Source: Aplidium turbinatum
Taxonomy: Eukaryota > Chordata > Ascidiacea > Aplousobranchia > Polyclinidae
Assembly (NCBI GenBank): GCA_918807975.1
Contig: OU964921.1
Coordinates: 14,975,498 to 15,039,497, forward strand
Length of the DNA stretch: 64,000 nt
Direction: 5' to 3'
A program made the position numbers and the translations under genes. Each line of letters begins with the position of its first letter. Positions within the stretch are counted from its first letter, which is position 1. Below the pieces are notes generated by a model, which saw only the letters and a list, made by a program, of their open reading frames with translations, had not been told where the DNA came from and did not search any database. Positions 44,127 through 55,047 of this stretch are shown one piece after another.

Positions 44127-45344
44127 GAGTGCTTCCACTTTCAAATTTCCCTAAATTTAGTGTACAGTTTGCTTAAATTTCCCTAAATCAAACCTTGAAA
44201 TTCCCTAAAAATTTCCCTAAAATAAAAGAACAAATATGTGTTGAAAAAAGCACAAAAAAACCAGGTTTCTATATGTAGCGACAGATAAAAAAAAAACGAA
44301 TGATAGATACACATGAGAATTTGATAAGCACACAAAAAATGGCAAAAAATGAAACAACAAAAGAATCTCGCTCAATCAACAGAAATTTTTAAAATTATCC
44401 AATTGTTTCGGGATCTGCTACTGCCACAATTATGCATTTACAATATACACAATTACAAACCAGCCAAAATTTTGTTCTGAGTTCTCTTGCTTCTTCATAC
44501 TGTGTGAGCCATTTAATATCAATTCATCGATATTACAGAGAGAAAACTTTAATTTGTCTGTTGCGAGAGTAGTACAGTACAATTATATATATACAATATG
44601 AATAAGATAGCACCATAGCAATCTAGATACCACAACAGACAGGAAGCAACAAAAGAAATCAGTCATCGAGTCAGCTTCCCTGTTTTTAATGTGACAAATG
44701 TCAAGCATCGGCAAATTACGTTTTGTTATTTTGCTAGTTTCCCTTTTGTTACTTTGCTGTTCACTACATGTTTGTGCCAGCAATGAAAAATAAAACTGAA
44801 AAGAAATTAAAAATATAACAAGTTTTCTAAACTTCTTATTTTAAGGGCATTTTTAAAAATGAATTTTGATGTCAGAGAAGACTCCACCCAGTCATACCTA
44901 GTCCAATATCCCTAACTCCACCAAATAAAAAGTTACAACAAAATACAAGTGATACTTAAACAAACACGTTTTCAAAAACGGCTGCCTAAAACACAATTTG
45001 AACTTTTGAAGGCACTTCGCAGCAGCCAGCTTCGATAAATTCTATACCGTAGCGAATCAGTGCAAGGCCATTTAAATTTTCAACTTTGTTGACTCCTGGC
45101 CTGAAAATTTCCTGCGAAATTCCAGTGTTTCAAAATAAAATTGAAAAGCCTAAATTTAAAGCTTTTTTTTTTAAATTACCAGCCAAATTCTAATTTATAA
45201 AAAAAAATTGATTTCGTTTTGTAAAATTTAAATTTCCCTAAATATTTCCCTAAAACAAGCAATTCCTTAAAACTTTTCCTACAGCCAAAAATTTACTCCA
45301 AATTTCCCTAATTTAGGGAAATTTCCCTAAAAGTGGAAACACTG
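44127..45344. mobile_element. hAT element with AAATTTCCCTAAA repeats
   Basis: Ends GAGTGCTTCCACTTT and, reversed, CAGTGTTTCCACTTTTAGGG, with a perfect 8-bp TSD TTAAAACC (44119-44126, 45345-45352). The subterminal regions are built from many AATTTCCCTAAA words. 1218 bp, non-coding. Confidence 0.88.
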
Positions 45345-45411
45345 TTAAAACCTCGCATTGCGAAATTGCAAGGCAGCATTCTTACATCACAAAGCTTGCT
45401 TTGATGTGAGT

Positions 45412-45809
45412 GGTAGCCACTTTAACAAGTCGAAATTCTGCCACTGAAATTGATTAGAATGCAACCGCCAACCAATCATAAGCTACGGTTTAAGTGACGT
45501 AAAAAATGGCGAAAAGAAGATCATAGAAAGCAAATTAAGTGATGGATTTTTTGTCAGCTCGTTGGCTTAGGGGTTAGGGTTAGGGATAGAAAGTAGTCAC
45601 TTCATTGACGCGTGTTCGATTCTCACCACTGCTATTGCTCTTTTTCTTCTGTAATTACCAAATAAAGTTCAAAACAAGCATTAACTCTCTGGATGAGTGC
45701 TAGAAGGGTCACAATTGGACGGTAGCCTCTTATAACACGTTCTGATTGGTTGGCGGTTGCATTCTAATCAATTTCAGTGGCAGAATTTCGACTTGTTAAA
45801 GTGGCTACC
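45412..45809. mobile_element. MULE-like MITE with tRNA-like centre
   Basis: Terminal inverted repeats of about 67 bp, essentially perfect, beginning GGTAGCCACTTTAACAAGTC, and a perfect 9-bp TSD GATGTGAGT (45403-45411, 45810-45818). The near-identical arms imply a young insertion. The middle (45553-45635) looks like a tRNA head. Confidence 0.92.
45553..45635 (+). repeat. tRNA-like segment inside MITE
   Basis: GTTGGCTTAGGGGTTAGGG resembles an A box; GTGTTCGATTCTCAC is a good B box with T-loop form. A TTAGGGTTAGGG run lies between. The acceptor stem is not convincing, so it is a SINE-like or tRNA-derived piece and not a tRNA gene. Confidence 0.5.
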
Positions 45810-45827
45810 GATGTGAGTGAACAACAT

Positions 45828-46663
45828 CAGGGTTGCCAGATGGCTTTTTTTAAGCCAATTTCCAAAAATCTGGCCTTTTTAAATTGCAGTTGGCTTAAAA
45901 AAAATTGATGCAAATAAGGCCAGAAAATCTGGCCTTATTTGGTCCTTTTTATGGTTGCAAATTTTGACCGTTTAGAAAGTATTATTTTAAGTAAATTGCA
46001 AATAAAAGTAGCCTATCACTTAAAGCCTAAACTATATCCGTTTTAATTACTAAGTAGAGACATAGAGAGTAGAGAATGTGTTAGCTGTGGACAGGGTGGT
46101 TCTATTGAGTTGAACCGGGTTTCGGGACTATTGCCAAGTAGCCTAATTAGTGAAGTCTCTTAGCTTAGTCAGCAGTCAGTACATAGTACCAACAGCATAG
46201 TAAAGTGTAGGCTAAGCAACTGATTCTGTAAACCATCTAAAAACTTCATAGACCTGCTGATTATAGGGTAATAGTAATAATAATAGAAAGAACCAATTTT
46301 ATCAGAAACAGTTACATTTTAATCATTTTTTGAAAGGTTAAGGTATAGCCTATTTCCCAAGTATTGAAAATAAGTGGGCTAAGTATACAGTAAGTAAGGC
46401 ATACTGATGATGAATTAAAGTGATAATGGTTTCTAGTTTTTCTGCTACCACAGTAATTGTTTATTAAACAGATTATGCTCTGACAGGGTTAAATTATTTT
46501 CTGTTGTGCTTGATTATTAAATGGCATTCACAAAAAAAATATTTTAATTAAGTTGTTAGCGTTTATTTAGCCTTAATAGAAGTAAATAAAAAATTTAGCC
46601 TTTTTTTGGCCTTATTTTATAATGAATTTGGCCTTACTATAGCTTGAGTATCTGGTAACCCTG
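45828..46663. mobile_element. hAT element (CAGGGTTGCCAGAT ends)
   Basis: Ends CAGGGTTGCCAGATGGC and, reversed, CAGGGTTACCAGATACTC, with a perfect 8-bp TSD AACAACAT (45820-45827, 46664-46671). 836 bp, non-coding, with several GGCCTT/AAGGCC words. Confidence 0.88.
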
Positions 46664-46884
46664 AACAACATCATGCTGAGCGTCACGCAGACTGTTCAGC
46701 AGAACGTGGCGGGAATTGCATGACATGTCTGCAATAGAACAACGATCTAATTGTGACCTTGATCGCCTGTGACAGCACAAAATATTACATCATTGTAAGT
46801 TCAAACCAGGAACCACACAAGCGAGAGTACTGCTCCAATATATAGAAACATTTTTAAAGCATTGACGACCCCATTCAATCAATC

Positions 46885-47040
46885 ATCAATCATTTTATTT
46901 TTCGTCATTAACGCGTCCGGGACGAAAAAGATACTAACTACCAAAATCGATATAAACCTACCAGCACGTTAACGAACGGGAAAAGATGGCAAAACCTTGA
47001 AAGGTTTAAAACGTGCCTGAATGAAAAATTATGTAGTAGG
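46885..47040 (-). repeat. LINE-like 3' tail
   Basis: The minus strand ends TAATGACGAAAAATAAAATG followed by ATTGATGATTGATTG. The same tail, with AATGAATGAGTGAATGA, is at 57195-57232 on plus. It is the 3' end of a LINE or LINE-dependent SINE whose terminus is a short tandem repeat and not poly(A). Confidence 0.55.
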
Positions 47041-48016
47041 CTATATATCAGTAGTTAGCACGGCCACAAAACCCAATTCGAAGATGCTTAGCTTTCCTTG
47101 CGGTTTCTTTTGCGCTTTTGTGATGTCTCTTTCAATACATAACCAAACAATGAAAGGCTTGGATCGAAACATTTTGGACGGTGGGCGACTAAACGTTTTC
47201 AGTAGGTACATAACGTTTTAATTCCAAAAAAAGAATATAGCTAAAATTTCATGTCTCAAACGTAAGCTTTAGTTGCATACAAACCAAGATATTTTATCAG
47301 CACGTGTTTCCACGTCATAATTTTGATATAAACTGGTAAAACGGGCTTTGTAATGGAAAAGCGTCACGTGGGGGAGGGGGGTTGACAAAAACGTTACGTT
47401 GGCGTCACATGGGGGAGGGGGGGTCAAAAATTCGGAAAAACAGCGTTACGTAATATTTGAACGTTCCCTTACTATGAATTTTTGTATTGGTACATTACGA
47501 CTCAGCTCTTCGGAGTTGAGTATCTGCTTTGTTTCTACTTTTTATGTTTGATTGTAATATGGACCATCCTGAGTTTAGGGTTGCCAGATTTTTTCCTCAA
47601 AATAGTAAACATTTTGAAAGCGTGCGACTGCACCCTCAAAGTTCTCAAACACATGCCAAAATACGCGCAACCGCACCCTCTAACGCACGCCACGCGCCTA
47701 AATGTATGCAACCACGCCCAAATATGCAAAGAATTATTACATAATAGGCAAAAAATTGTTGCAACTTGCAATTTTATGAGTGATATTGTCTGATACAACA
47801 ACTTAGTTCATAAGTGATACTGATACCACAGATGAAAATTAATAAAGTTTTACTTTCTTGATCTTCTTTAGCAAGCATAGTGCTCAACTGATCACAGGTT
47901 CAATCCAGGTAATGGGCTAGCTAGTATCTTGCAGTGTACACAGCATGTAGGCTACCTACTGATGCTAAAATGATAAGAAAAAAGACCCACGAGTAGAAGC
48001 GCAATTTAGAACACTC

Positions 48017-48352
48017 CTACTTGCTTATCCACTTAACATACTTTTCATGCGACTGTCCGGCCTTCAATAAAGGTTTGTTTGCAGAAATTTGTTCTTTAAA
48101 TTCTAAGCAGCTAAAAGGTATGTTGAAGAATACACACAATTCACTTTTAACAGAATCAACAGCTAAACGGTTTCGCTCATCTGTCCATATGTTACCCATA
48201 ACACTGAAAATTCTCTCAACATTGGCATTAGATACAGGGATAGACATTGCATACTGGACAACTTTTAACAAGTTAGATGCAGTTTCTTTCTGAAACGAAG
48301 AAGTCCACTTTTCCAGCGATGATCTTAACTTATTAGCCACATCAGACATCAC
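48017..48352 (-). pseudogene. hAT transposase dimerisation domain
   Basis: A 111-codon carboxyl piece. SIPVSNANVERIFSVMGNIW then RNRLAVDSVKSELCVFFN is the hAT dimerisation signature (P-x-S-x-A-x-x-E-R-x-F-S). The catalytic core and zinc finger are missing. Confidence 0.88.
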
Positions 48353-48604
48353 ACATGATTGAGTAGCTGGCCTACATCAGGGGTGACGAACCTTTTTGCG
48401 GTCGCGGCCACTTTGTCAATTAGGCTACACATGAGATATCGGGCCACACAACTTTTTAATCGTAACCTACTATGAAATGTTTTAGAAGCGACTCAAGATA
48501 TTATTCATGAAAAGTAACAAACGGCAGATGAAAGTAATAAAACCCACACAGTTGAACTTATCTTACGCAGAATCGAAACAAACAACAGTAAAAATAAAAA
48601 CAAA

Positions 48605-48733
48605 TCAACTTGAGCAAAAAGGATAGAGCAACAGTACTTGCACTGAAGACAGTTTAATTTTTTAAGTTTAATTTTCCAGTTTAAGCGTTTGCTTTCTTCT
48701 TTTTTTTGGCTCTATCCTTTTTGCTCAAGTTGA
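48605..48733. repeat. 25-bp inverted repeat
   Basis: CAACTTGAGCAAAAAGGATA, continuing GAGC, near 48606 is repeated in reverse at 48708-48733. The loop is about 80 bp. It may be the trace of a small foldback insertion in the hAT. Confidence 0.7.
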
Positions 48734-50056
48734 CGAAATGTTTCGACCATTATGCTCGGAAACACCAAATCAGTTAATAAACTTTCTTTTTCAAACAACA
48801 AACAAAAGCCCATGCGAATCATACAGCTGAAGCTATCTAATGCAGCATTGAAGCATAAAATATTAAAAAATAACATTGAAGCATTGAATTTTGTTGCTTT
48901 GTGGGATTTTTAGAAAGTTGTTTGCTTGACTAAGCGTTCAATAAAATAGCTGTACAGTGTACACTCCATTGTTGGACTTCGTGCTGGCCAAGCCTGGCTT
49001 TGGCGAAATTGCACTGTGGTAGCATAGTAGGGGTTTTTCCCCAAGGCACCAGACTATGTGCTTTTAGTCTCTAAGCACCAGAAGTGTATAGTTAGTGGTT
49101 AATCCATGGCTATTGGCTAAAATATATTGACAGAATTGTTGACAGAAATCAATTGTCGACAGAAATGTTAAGAATAGCAGAATAGTGAACATGTTCACTA
49201 TCACTATTAGCAAAATAGTTTACAGTGAACATTTTCTTAAAATAGTGATTTGTTTACTAAAATAGTGAACATCTGGCAACCCTACCTGAGTTTGATGCAA
49301 ATAAATAAAAATACAGTATAATAAACACAACTCGGCCTACATCTGTAACAAAAGTAGGATAGCCTGCACCAGGGGTCACCAACCTTTTTTGCATACGGGC
49401 CACTTTGGCACTAAGGAGAGCTGTGGCGGGCCGCACTAATAAAATGTTAGGTAGGTTGACTCTCATGCTAGAAAAAAACGCATTTCGTACCCAGTAGCCT
49501 ATCCAGCGTTACATGTTGTTCATATTTATGTTAGAATACCGCAGCAACAAAATTAATCGAACAACGCTACTGCCAGGCCAAGCTCCTTTTACAACACTTT
49601 CGACTTTTTTAACAATGCCTAATAAACGAGGCCACTTGTTTTGCGCAATTATAGCGAGGAGAGCGGTTTCGTCAGAATATTCATCGCCAAGCAAGTGTGG
49701 TGTTGTCACTTCGCTTCACAAAAGATATCTTGCAATTAACAATTTCAGTAAACAAGGAAATGTTTGACACATCGCAATACAGGCAACAATAGTGACCTGC
49801 AAACTTATCAGCGAAAAATAGGCTCCAATAACAGGGAAAAAGAAACCAGGCACCATAAAACAAACGCTTGTGAAAATCAGCGAAAAATCGTAATTCTATC
49901 GTAACTCATGAACAGTCTTCCCTCTAAAAAAGCAATGAGTTGGTTTTTCATCCTTTTTTTGAGAGTCTATAAAACCGTCTTTCTTTTATTATAGACAACT
50001 GTCACTTGCGGTGCTTATCAGCGTGGCAAGAATATGTTGATTAACAACATTTTGCA

Positions 50057-50073
50057 GTACTTGCTTCAGCAGT

Positions 50074-50113
<40 letters not shown>

Positions 50114-50161
50114 GGCCCCTGCGCAAGGATGACACGCAAAATCGTAAAGCGTTCCATATTT
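50057..50161 (+). ncRNA. U6: U6 spliceosomal snRNA copy, probably retroposed
   Basis: A full-length match to animal U6 snRNA, the catalytic RNA of the spliceosome. The ACAGAGA box is at about 50097-50103, AGC is kept, and GATGACACGCAAAATCG and GCGTTCCATATTT follow. The 5' stem reads GTACT...AGTAC where most animals have GTGCT...AGCAC, a paired change that keeps the stem. The 3' mini-hairpin has one unpaired change. Against a working gene: no TATA box at the usual place (only AATATG near -26), no T4 terminator, an A9 run right after the end, and TTTTGCA on both sides (50050-50056 and about 50177-50183) like a short TSD. A retroposed copy is most likely. Confidence 0.88.
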
Positions 50162-50612
50162 CAAAAAAAAATTCTTTTTGCACTAGGCCTAGCCTACTAA
50201 GCTAAATATTTTCATAATATAATCAGAAAAAGTCTTTAAATTTATATATAATATTTTGCCAATTTATTATAAATTGAGTTGGCACACCGACCTATTTTGC
50301 CAACAAAAACTTGCATAAAGAGTGTGCATAAAGAGAACACTGCTCGTGAAACACAACAACGGTGAAACGCACACTGTGTTTCTCGGCAGTCGAGTGTAGC
50401 AGGAACTCAGCGATAGACACGTGTTTCGCCCATGAGGCTGGGCTCATCAGTACCGCACCACTAGTTCCTGCCACATAGTTCTCAACCGCTGTTTTTGTCA
50501 GTCAATTGAATTCTTACCTTGTAGTGCTGACGCCAGGAAGATCGCTCCTTTTCAACAGTGCGTATCCTTGGCGACAGTTGGTTTAGTTGTTTTCTTTCCA
50601 CACAGGTTTCTT

Positions 50613-50685
50613 TCCAGCTCAGTGGCCGAGTGGTTTCACCTTCGCCTCTGGTGCTGGTAGATCTGAGATCGATTCCAGGTCGGGT
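50613..50685 (+). repeat. tRNA-like (Ser/Leu-like) SINE head
   Basis: AGCTCAGTGGCCGAGTGGTT resembles the A box of a class II tRNA; GAGATCGATTCCAGG is the B box. Arms pair poorly, so it is a SINE or tRNA relic inside the hAT. Confidence 0.5.
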
Positions 50686-51499
50686 CACACCGAAGACTTT
50701 AAAAACGGTACCGATTGTGTTCTTTCTTGCATAACGCAGTGAGAATGAGTCGGGTAAATAATAATGTGGTGACATCGTAAACCTGATATTAAATTGAAAA
50801 TGAGCCCTGTCACTAAAAGACCTTAGCTGTTGTAGAGCGACAATAAATAAAAAAAACCATAACATTATTATTAAAAAAGAAAAAAAAGGGGAGCCCAGAA
50901 AAAGGAGAAACGCACACTAGTGTTTACATGACATTTGCAAAGTTAAAATGAGCAACCCTATGCTCACAGACAATTTAGAAATTCGAAAACAGACGTTTTA
51001 ATCAACCACTGGGACAGTGTGGCTGGACATCGCATTGGAATAACTTTAAGCGACCCCCACCTAGAACTACAACCTGATTGGTCGGTCGGTGGAATCGTAT
51101 GCAAAGCGAAAATATGCTTCCCAAAAAGTATTTTTTGCCTTTGTGCTCTTTAACTTCTCAAGAAAAGTATTTTTGGTTATACTTGTATGCTGATGCCTTC
51201 CGCGGGCCGCAGCGATACAGCGTGGCGGTCCGCATGCCGCCATTTGGTGACCCCTGGCCTACACTATTAGCTTCCTTGCACCACGCTACAAGAGCTGAAC
51301 CAGCGCAGAACGAAGACGCGTTACAAACCAAGGCAATAATTAAATCAGTAGAAATGCTCGAGGAACAGATCGCCGTGATCAACCCAAACGACAACTACTT
51401 ACTGTTTGACGTGGTATGTTGGCCACAAGTAGTTGGATAGGCTATTATGCCATATGAAGTAAAACTGCTTCTGAAAAGTCTTTAGAGGACATTTTCATT

Positions 51500-51915
51500 T
51501 CTTTGAATGTTTCATTTCTCCGAATGTTGCAAGCATCATATCCACCCACAACAATCAATACTGCACGCTGCAAATGAATCACGTCAGCCTGGTTGCAATT
51601 GTAAGATGAAACCAGATTGTCCTTTGAATGGGCAATACCGTACTCTCAGAAGGCCATTATTTACAAAGCCACCATTGATAACAGCCCAAAGGTTCTAAAT
51701 TACATTGGTTGTTGTAAAACGACTTTTAAAAAATGTATCTCCAACAACAAATGTTCCTTCATGGATAGGTCTAAACGAAATAGCACAGAACTATCTAAAG
51801 CGGTTTGGGGCCTTAAAGACAAGGGTGATGAACCTAAAATATCTAGGTCCATCCACAGCTATGCTCGGCCTTACAGTGGAGGTGGTTGCAATAATTGTGG
51901 CTCTGCCTTGCTGAA
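51500..51915 (+). pseudogene. Penelope-like GIY-YIG fragment
   Basis: Reads in order QPGCNCKMKPDCPLNGQ, AIIYKATIDN, NYIGCCKTTFKKCISNNKCS, LSKAVWGLKDKGDEPKISRS and ARPYSGGGCNNC. These are the zinc-binding CxC...CPL block and the GIY-YIG core (VxY...YIG...TFK...LSxxxWxLK...PY) of Penelope-like endonucleases. A frame change separates the first block from the rest, and the His and Arg expected after the YIG helix are not all kept. It is a different subfamily from 30403-30866. Confidence 0.7.
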
Positions 51916-52082
51916 AAACGGGCCATTGTAAAGGCCGATTGTAGCCACCTTATGAACAAGCGTTCTGAACTGGTGGGTAAATGTTGTCATCGCAACAAAT
52001 TTAAACCCAAATACTACTTCAAAATAACATAAATTTAATTTGATTTCTACAGGTTACACTGGTCACTGTCCGTAGTTACTTT

Positions 52083-52105
52083 TAATAATGTCTTTTTAGA
52101 CATTA
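52083..52105. repeat. Short hairpin
   Basis: TAATGTCT, four T, AGACATTA: a perfect 8-bp stem. It is terminator-like in form, but nothing is attached to it. Confidence 0.4.
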
Positions 52106-52679
52106 TCTTCAAAGAAATAAAAAAGAGTCAAAAGTCATGCAAGTTTCAATTTTATGTGGAGCTAGGCTACATGCAGAAAGGTTACTGTTATTTTTTTATT
52201 CACTCACTACAGGTTACCTTATCTTTATTGCATTTTGCTTCTTTGTGACGCCACATGTGTTGGTATCAATCTGCTTGGTTTCCATCTGGACTTCTGGACT
52301 TGAGGCTTTTGTGGCAACTGATGGTGTAATTCTGATGATTTTTTTGCAAATTAAATTTAAAGTTATAATATTTAATATCTTTTCAGGTATTTCCGATTTA
52401 TTGCTTTTATATATGTATTTTTTTTTATTGTATATTTTATAAATAATAATTACTTTAAGAGAATGTGTTATTCTGGAAATACTGGAATAAGTGATATTTT
52501 CATCTGAAAGCAATTTTGTTACTGCGCACTTACAAAAATAACTATTACGTACGTACCAAAATAACTATTTGCCAGACTAAACTTATTATCCTCAGACTGA
52601 GAAAACGTCATTGAGAGCTTAATTTTGGCAGTTTCCGATAGTCTACTTGTAGGCTAAAAGCTTTGAACCACTGACGCAG

Positions 52680-53078
52680 ACCCGGTCGCGAAATTTTTTT
52701 TCCCACGAGATTTTTGACTCATTGATTTTAGTCACTCTAAAAGTAAGATTTTCCGAAAGTGTTTTGAGAGATTGGTTGATTCAGATTGCGAAATAACTAT
52801 TTGCCAATAAAATTCTGCGATGATAACAAAATATAAGCCTTCCCTAACCCTACTTTTTTTTAAAAGCTCTTGTGCACCGCAAAAATTAGTTTAAAGAAAA
52901 AAAAGTTTGACTTCGACGGGCGTCGAACCCTCGTTCTCACGGACACTAGGCAGAGGATGAAACCACTGCACCAACCGTGCCAACGAGAAAACGTTTCATT
53001 CACACGGTTTTAATACAAACTTTTACCAAAATATGTAAATGAGACAGAAATCTCGTGGGAAAAAAATTCGCGGCCCGG
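52680..53078. mobile_element. MITE with tRNA-like centre
   Basis: Terminal inverted repeats of about 32 bp: CCGGTCGCGAAATTTTTTTT then CCCACGAGATTT, with the same reversed at 53047-53078. The TSD was not resolved. The tRNA-like piece is at 52912-52987. Confidence 0.7.
52912..52987 (-). repeat. tRNA-like segment inside MITE
   Basis: On the minus strand GGCACGGTTGGTGCAGTGG (A-box region) and GAGGGTTCGACGCCCG (B box with T-arm pairing) are separated by about 35 bp. The T arm is good; the acceptor stem is not. It is a tRNA-derived SINE-like core. Confidence 0.55.
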
Positions 53079-53159
53079 TCACCGAGATTGACAGAGTGGA
53101 GTTTCCGATTGTTGTCTGTGAATTCATCCATCCACTAGGTGACGCTGAATATAGAGCAG

Positions 53160-53275
53160 TCCTTGAAATGTGTTGCTCAAGTGCACGCTCCGAGAGTAGA
53201 ACCAGCACCGTTTGATCACGAAGTTTCTTCACCCATGAAGCTAGGCGCTTAACCAGCTGAGCTATCGGGGTGGAC
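53160..53275 (-). repeat. tRNA-derived SINE
   Basis: The minus strand starts CCACCCCGATAGCTCAGCTG then GTTAAGCGCC, a typical tRNA head, followed by GGTGCTGGTTCTACTCTCGG as a B-box-like stretch. The remaining body has no known similarity. Confidence 0.6.
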
Positions 53276-53826
53276 TTCAAAGGGGTTAAGCGGTGGTGGC
53301 TGGTGGGGTTCGTCCGTCCAGAACCGATTTTTGGTCAAGTTTTTCAAGTGGACCGAATACAATTAGGCCTACTGTACGCAGATGTGGCTAATGTTAGTCA
53401 AAGTGAACCGGTTGCTAACTTGATTGAATCCCACCATTTTGATTAACCCCTGGTAAGAAAAAAGTTCCGTATTTTGCAGTTTAAAGATGGTTTTAAACAC
53501 GCCAGCTTTGGTAATGAGACCGTACAGTAATTCGACTTTGGTTGACCTAAATCAGTTAATTTTAATAATAATGTCGATCAAGAGAGATAGCATAAAAGTT
53601 TGCTCTTTATCGATGGGGATGAGAAAGATATTTATGAAACACCAACAATCCAACATGTAGCCTATGCAATGATGTGATAACAAGAATAGTGGCACACCGC
53701 AAAACCTTTTTTCATAAAAATTTTCTTTTGTTTATTTTTGCTTCTTGGTATAAAAATGACCATTGTTTAAATTAAATCTAAAATTTTATTTTTTTTACGA
53801 TTTCTGGTTTGAATCCAGTTGTCTAG

Positions 53827-54216
53827 CCCTTTGAGGACCGTTGGTACATATGTGTACCATGAACTTTTTCCACGATGTCTAATCATTTTCTTGTAGTTAT
53901 CAAAAAGTATTTGTCTCTAAACGCTTCTTAAATGAATAATCTATTTATAAATAAAAAAAAATTGGAAATTGTATTTTGTTTTAGCTTTGCTTTAACTGCT
54001 TTTGTTTGGTGAATTGGTCAGGGTTTGAAGCGGTAAACTTTGAAAGATCAACAAGACAAGTAAAAAATAAAAAAAAAATATAATTTTTATTCTACATCAA
54101 TGTTTAGTGATTAATCTGACTTCTCCCATCAGTAAAACCATAAAAAAATTAAAAAACATGTTGCTAGACAATGCCAAACTTTTGTGGTACACATATGTAC
54201 CAAAGGTCCTGAAGGG
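53827..54216. mobile_element. MITE, GGTACATATGTGTACC family, copy 1
   Basis: Ends CCCTTTGAGGACCGTTGGT and, reversed, CCCTTCAGGACCTTTGGT, each followed by the palindromic TACATATGTGTACC. Flanks are CTAG on the left and TAAA on the right. The CCCTTT tip suggests piggyBac. 390 bp. Confidence 0.7.
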
Positions 54217-54429
54217 TAAATTCTATTAGTTTAATGGAGGGATATAGTGATGTGGGAAAAACTTAAAAATTAAGACTGTTGTTGTGAAATTTTAACATAA
54301 ATAACACGTAATATTTTAGGAATGTATTTTAGATCTACATGCAGAGGTAAATTTAACTGATAGCATTACTTCCGGTTGAAAATTTTTTAATAATTTGGCG
54401 CGAATTATGTCAATACTGTAGGCTACAAG

Positions 54430-54480
54430 CAATTATGATTTTCGTCGTCGCCGCCGTGTGAGCCTTTGAAAACAGCCCCA
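54430..54480 (-). repeat. LINE 3' end fragment
   Basis: The minus strand reads AAAGGCTCACACGGCGGCGA then CGACGAAAATC, the same type of end as the LINE at 9188 and the piece at 61798-61850. Confidence 0.55.
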
Positions 54481-54884
54481 CCTAACCGAATAACTTTACA
54501 GACTTTTTGAAGTTACAAAACAAAGCTTCGTTCCTAAACTTTTCATCAAATTTTTAGTTTAGTTCAAGTTAGTTTTTATTTCGCAGAGTAGCGATGAGCC
54601 ATGAATGTAGAAGTGTTACTTAGCTGTAGAGTTAGGGTATTCAACAGGTTATAGGAAGTGCTAGTCCAGCCTAGGGCATCTCAAAATTACTTGAACCTTG
54701 TATGCAACGGCTAGGCTAGTCAAGACTAAGCTCAATGCTAGTAAAGTTTGTCTCTAAAGCAATACTGTTAGTTTTTTTTCAATACAGCTTAAGAATATCA
54801 ACTTTTCAACAAAGTTTGAAAGCATTTTTTCAAAATTTGGATTAAAAACATGCTCAGAACACACCAAATTTAATGCGATTTTTC

Positions 54885-54990
54885 AAAATTTTCTGGGAGG
54901 AGACCCCCCAGACCCTCCCGCGAAATCGTTCGCCTTCGGCGAACTCAGCGGCGGCTTCGCTCTCCCCCCACCATTCATTGCAGCCCCACT
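54885..54990. repeat. GC-rich palindromic stretch
   Basis: GGGAGGAGACCCCCCAGACC followed by TCGCCTTCGGCGA and CGGCGGCTTCGC. It is much richer in G and C than its surroundings. It may be part of a non-autonomous transposon; no borders were found. Confidence 0.35.
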
Positions 54991-55047
54991 TCTCACAAAC
55001 AGCACCAGCCGCCACTGTGTAAAACCATACCAGCAATGATACTAAAC

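Larger units (their letters stand above)
43845..47468. mobile_element. Harbinger-like element, heavily nested
   Basis: Ends GGGACCGTTCAAATATTACG and, reversed, GGGAACGTTCAAATATTACG, followed by G-rich arms with CGTTACGT words. TTA flanks both ends (43842-43844, 47469-47471), the usual 3-bp PIF/Harbinger target. The interior holds a hAT (44127-45344), a MULE-like MITE (45412-45809), another hAT (45828-46663) and a LINE tail (46885-47040). No transposase was recognised. Confidence 0.75.
47576..49284 (-). mobile_element. hAT element with transposase remnant
   Basis: Ends TAGGGTTGCCAGAT on both sides and a perfect 8-bp TSD CCTGAGTT (47568-47575, 49285-49292). The right arm repeats AATAGTGAAC/AATAGTTTAC words. 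It carries the 3' part of a hAT transposase at 48017-48352, and the left end of another hAT (CAGGGGTGACGAACC) begins at 48378. Confidence 0.9.
49370..51256. mobile_element. Charlie-like hAT carrying a U6 copy
   Basis: Ends CAGGGGTCACCAACC and, reversed, CAGGGGTCACCAAATGG, with GGGCC-rich subterminal stretches. Flanks GCCTGCAC and GCCTACAC (49362-49369, 51257-51264) form an 8-bp TSD with one difference. The interior is non-coding and holds the U6 copy (50057-50161) and a tRNA-like segment (50613-50685). Confidence 0.82.

Noticed and set aside
45553-45635. tRNA gene
   Set aside because: A and B boxes are present, but no seven-pair acceptor stem or sound anticodon arm. The other tRNA-like pieces (29775, 31190, 50613, 52912, 53160) fail the same way.
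50057-50161. Functional U6 gene
   Set aside because: No terminator, no convincing promoter at the right spacing, an A run at the 3' end and short flanking repeats inside a hAT element favour a retroposed copy.
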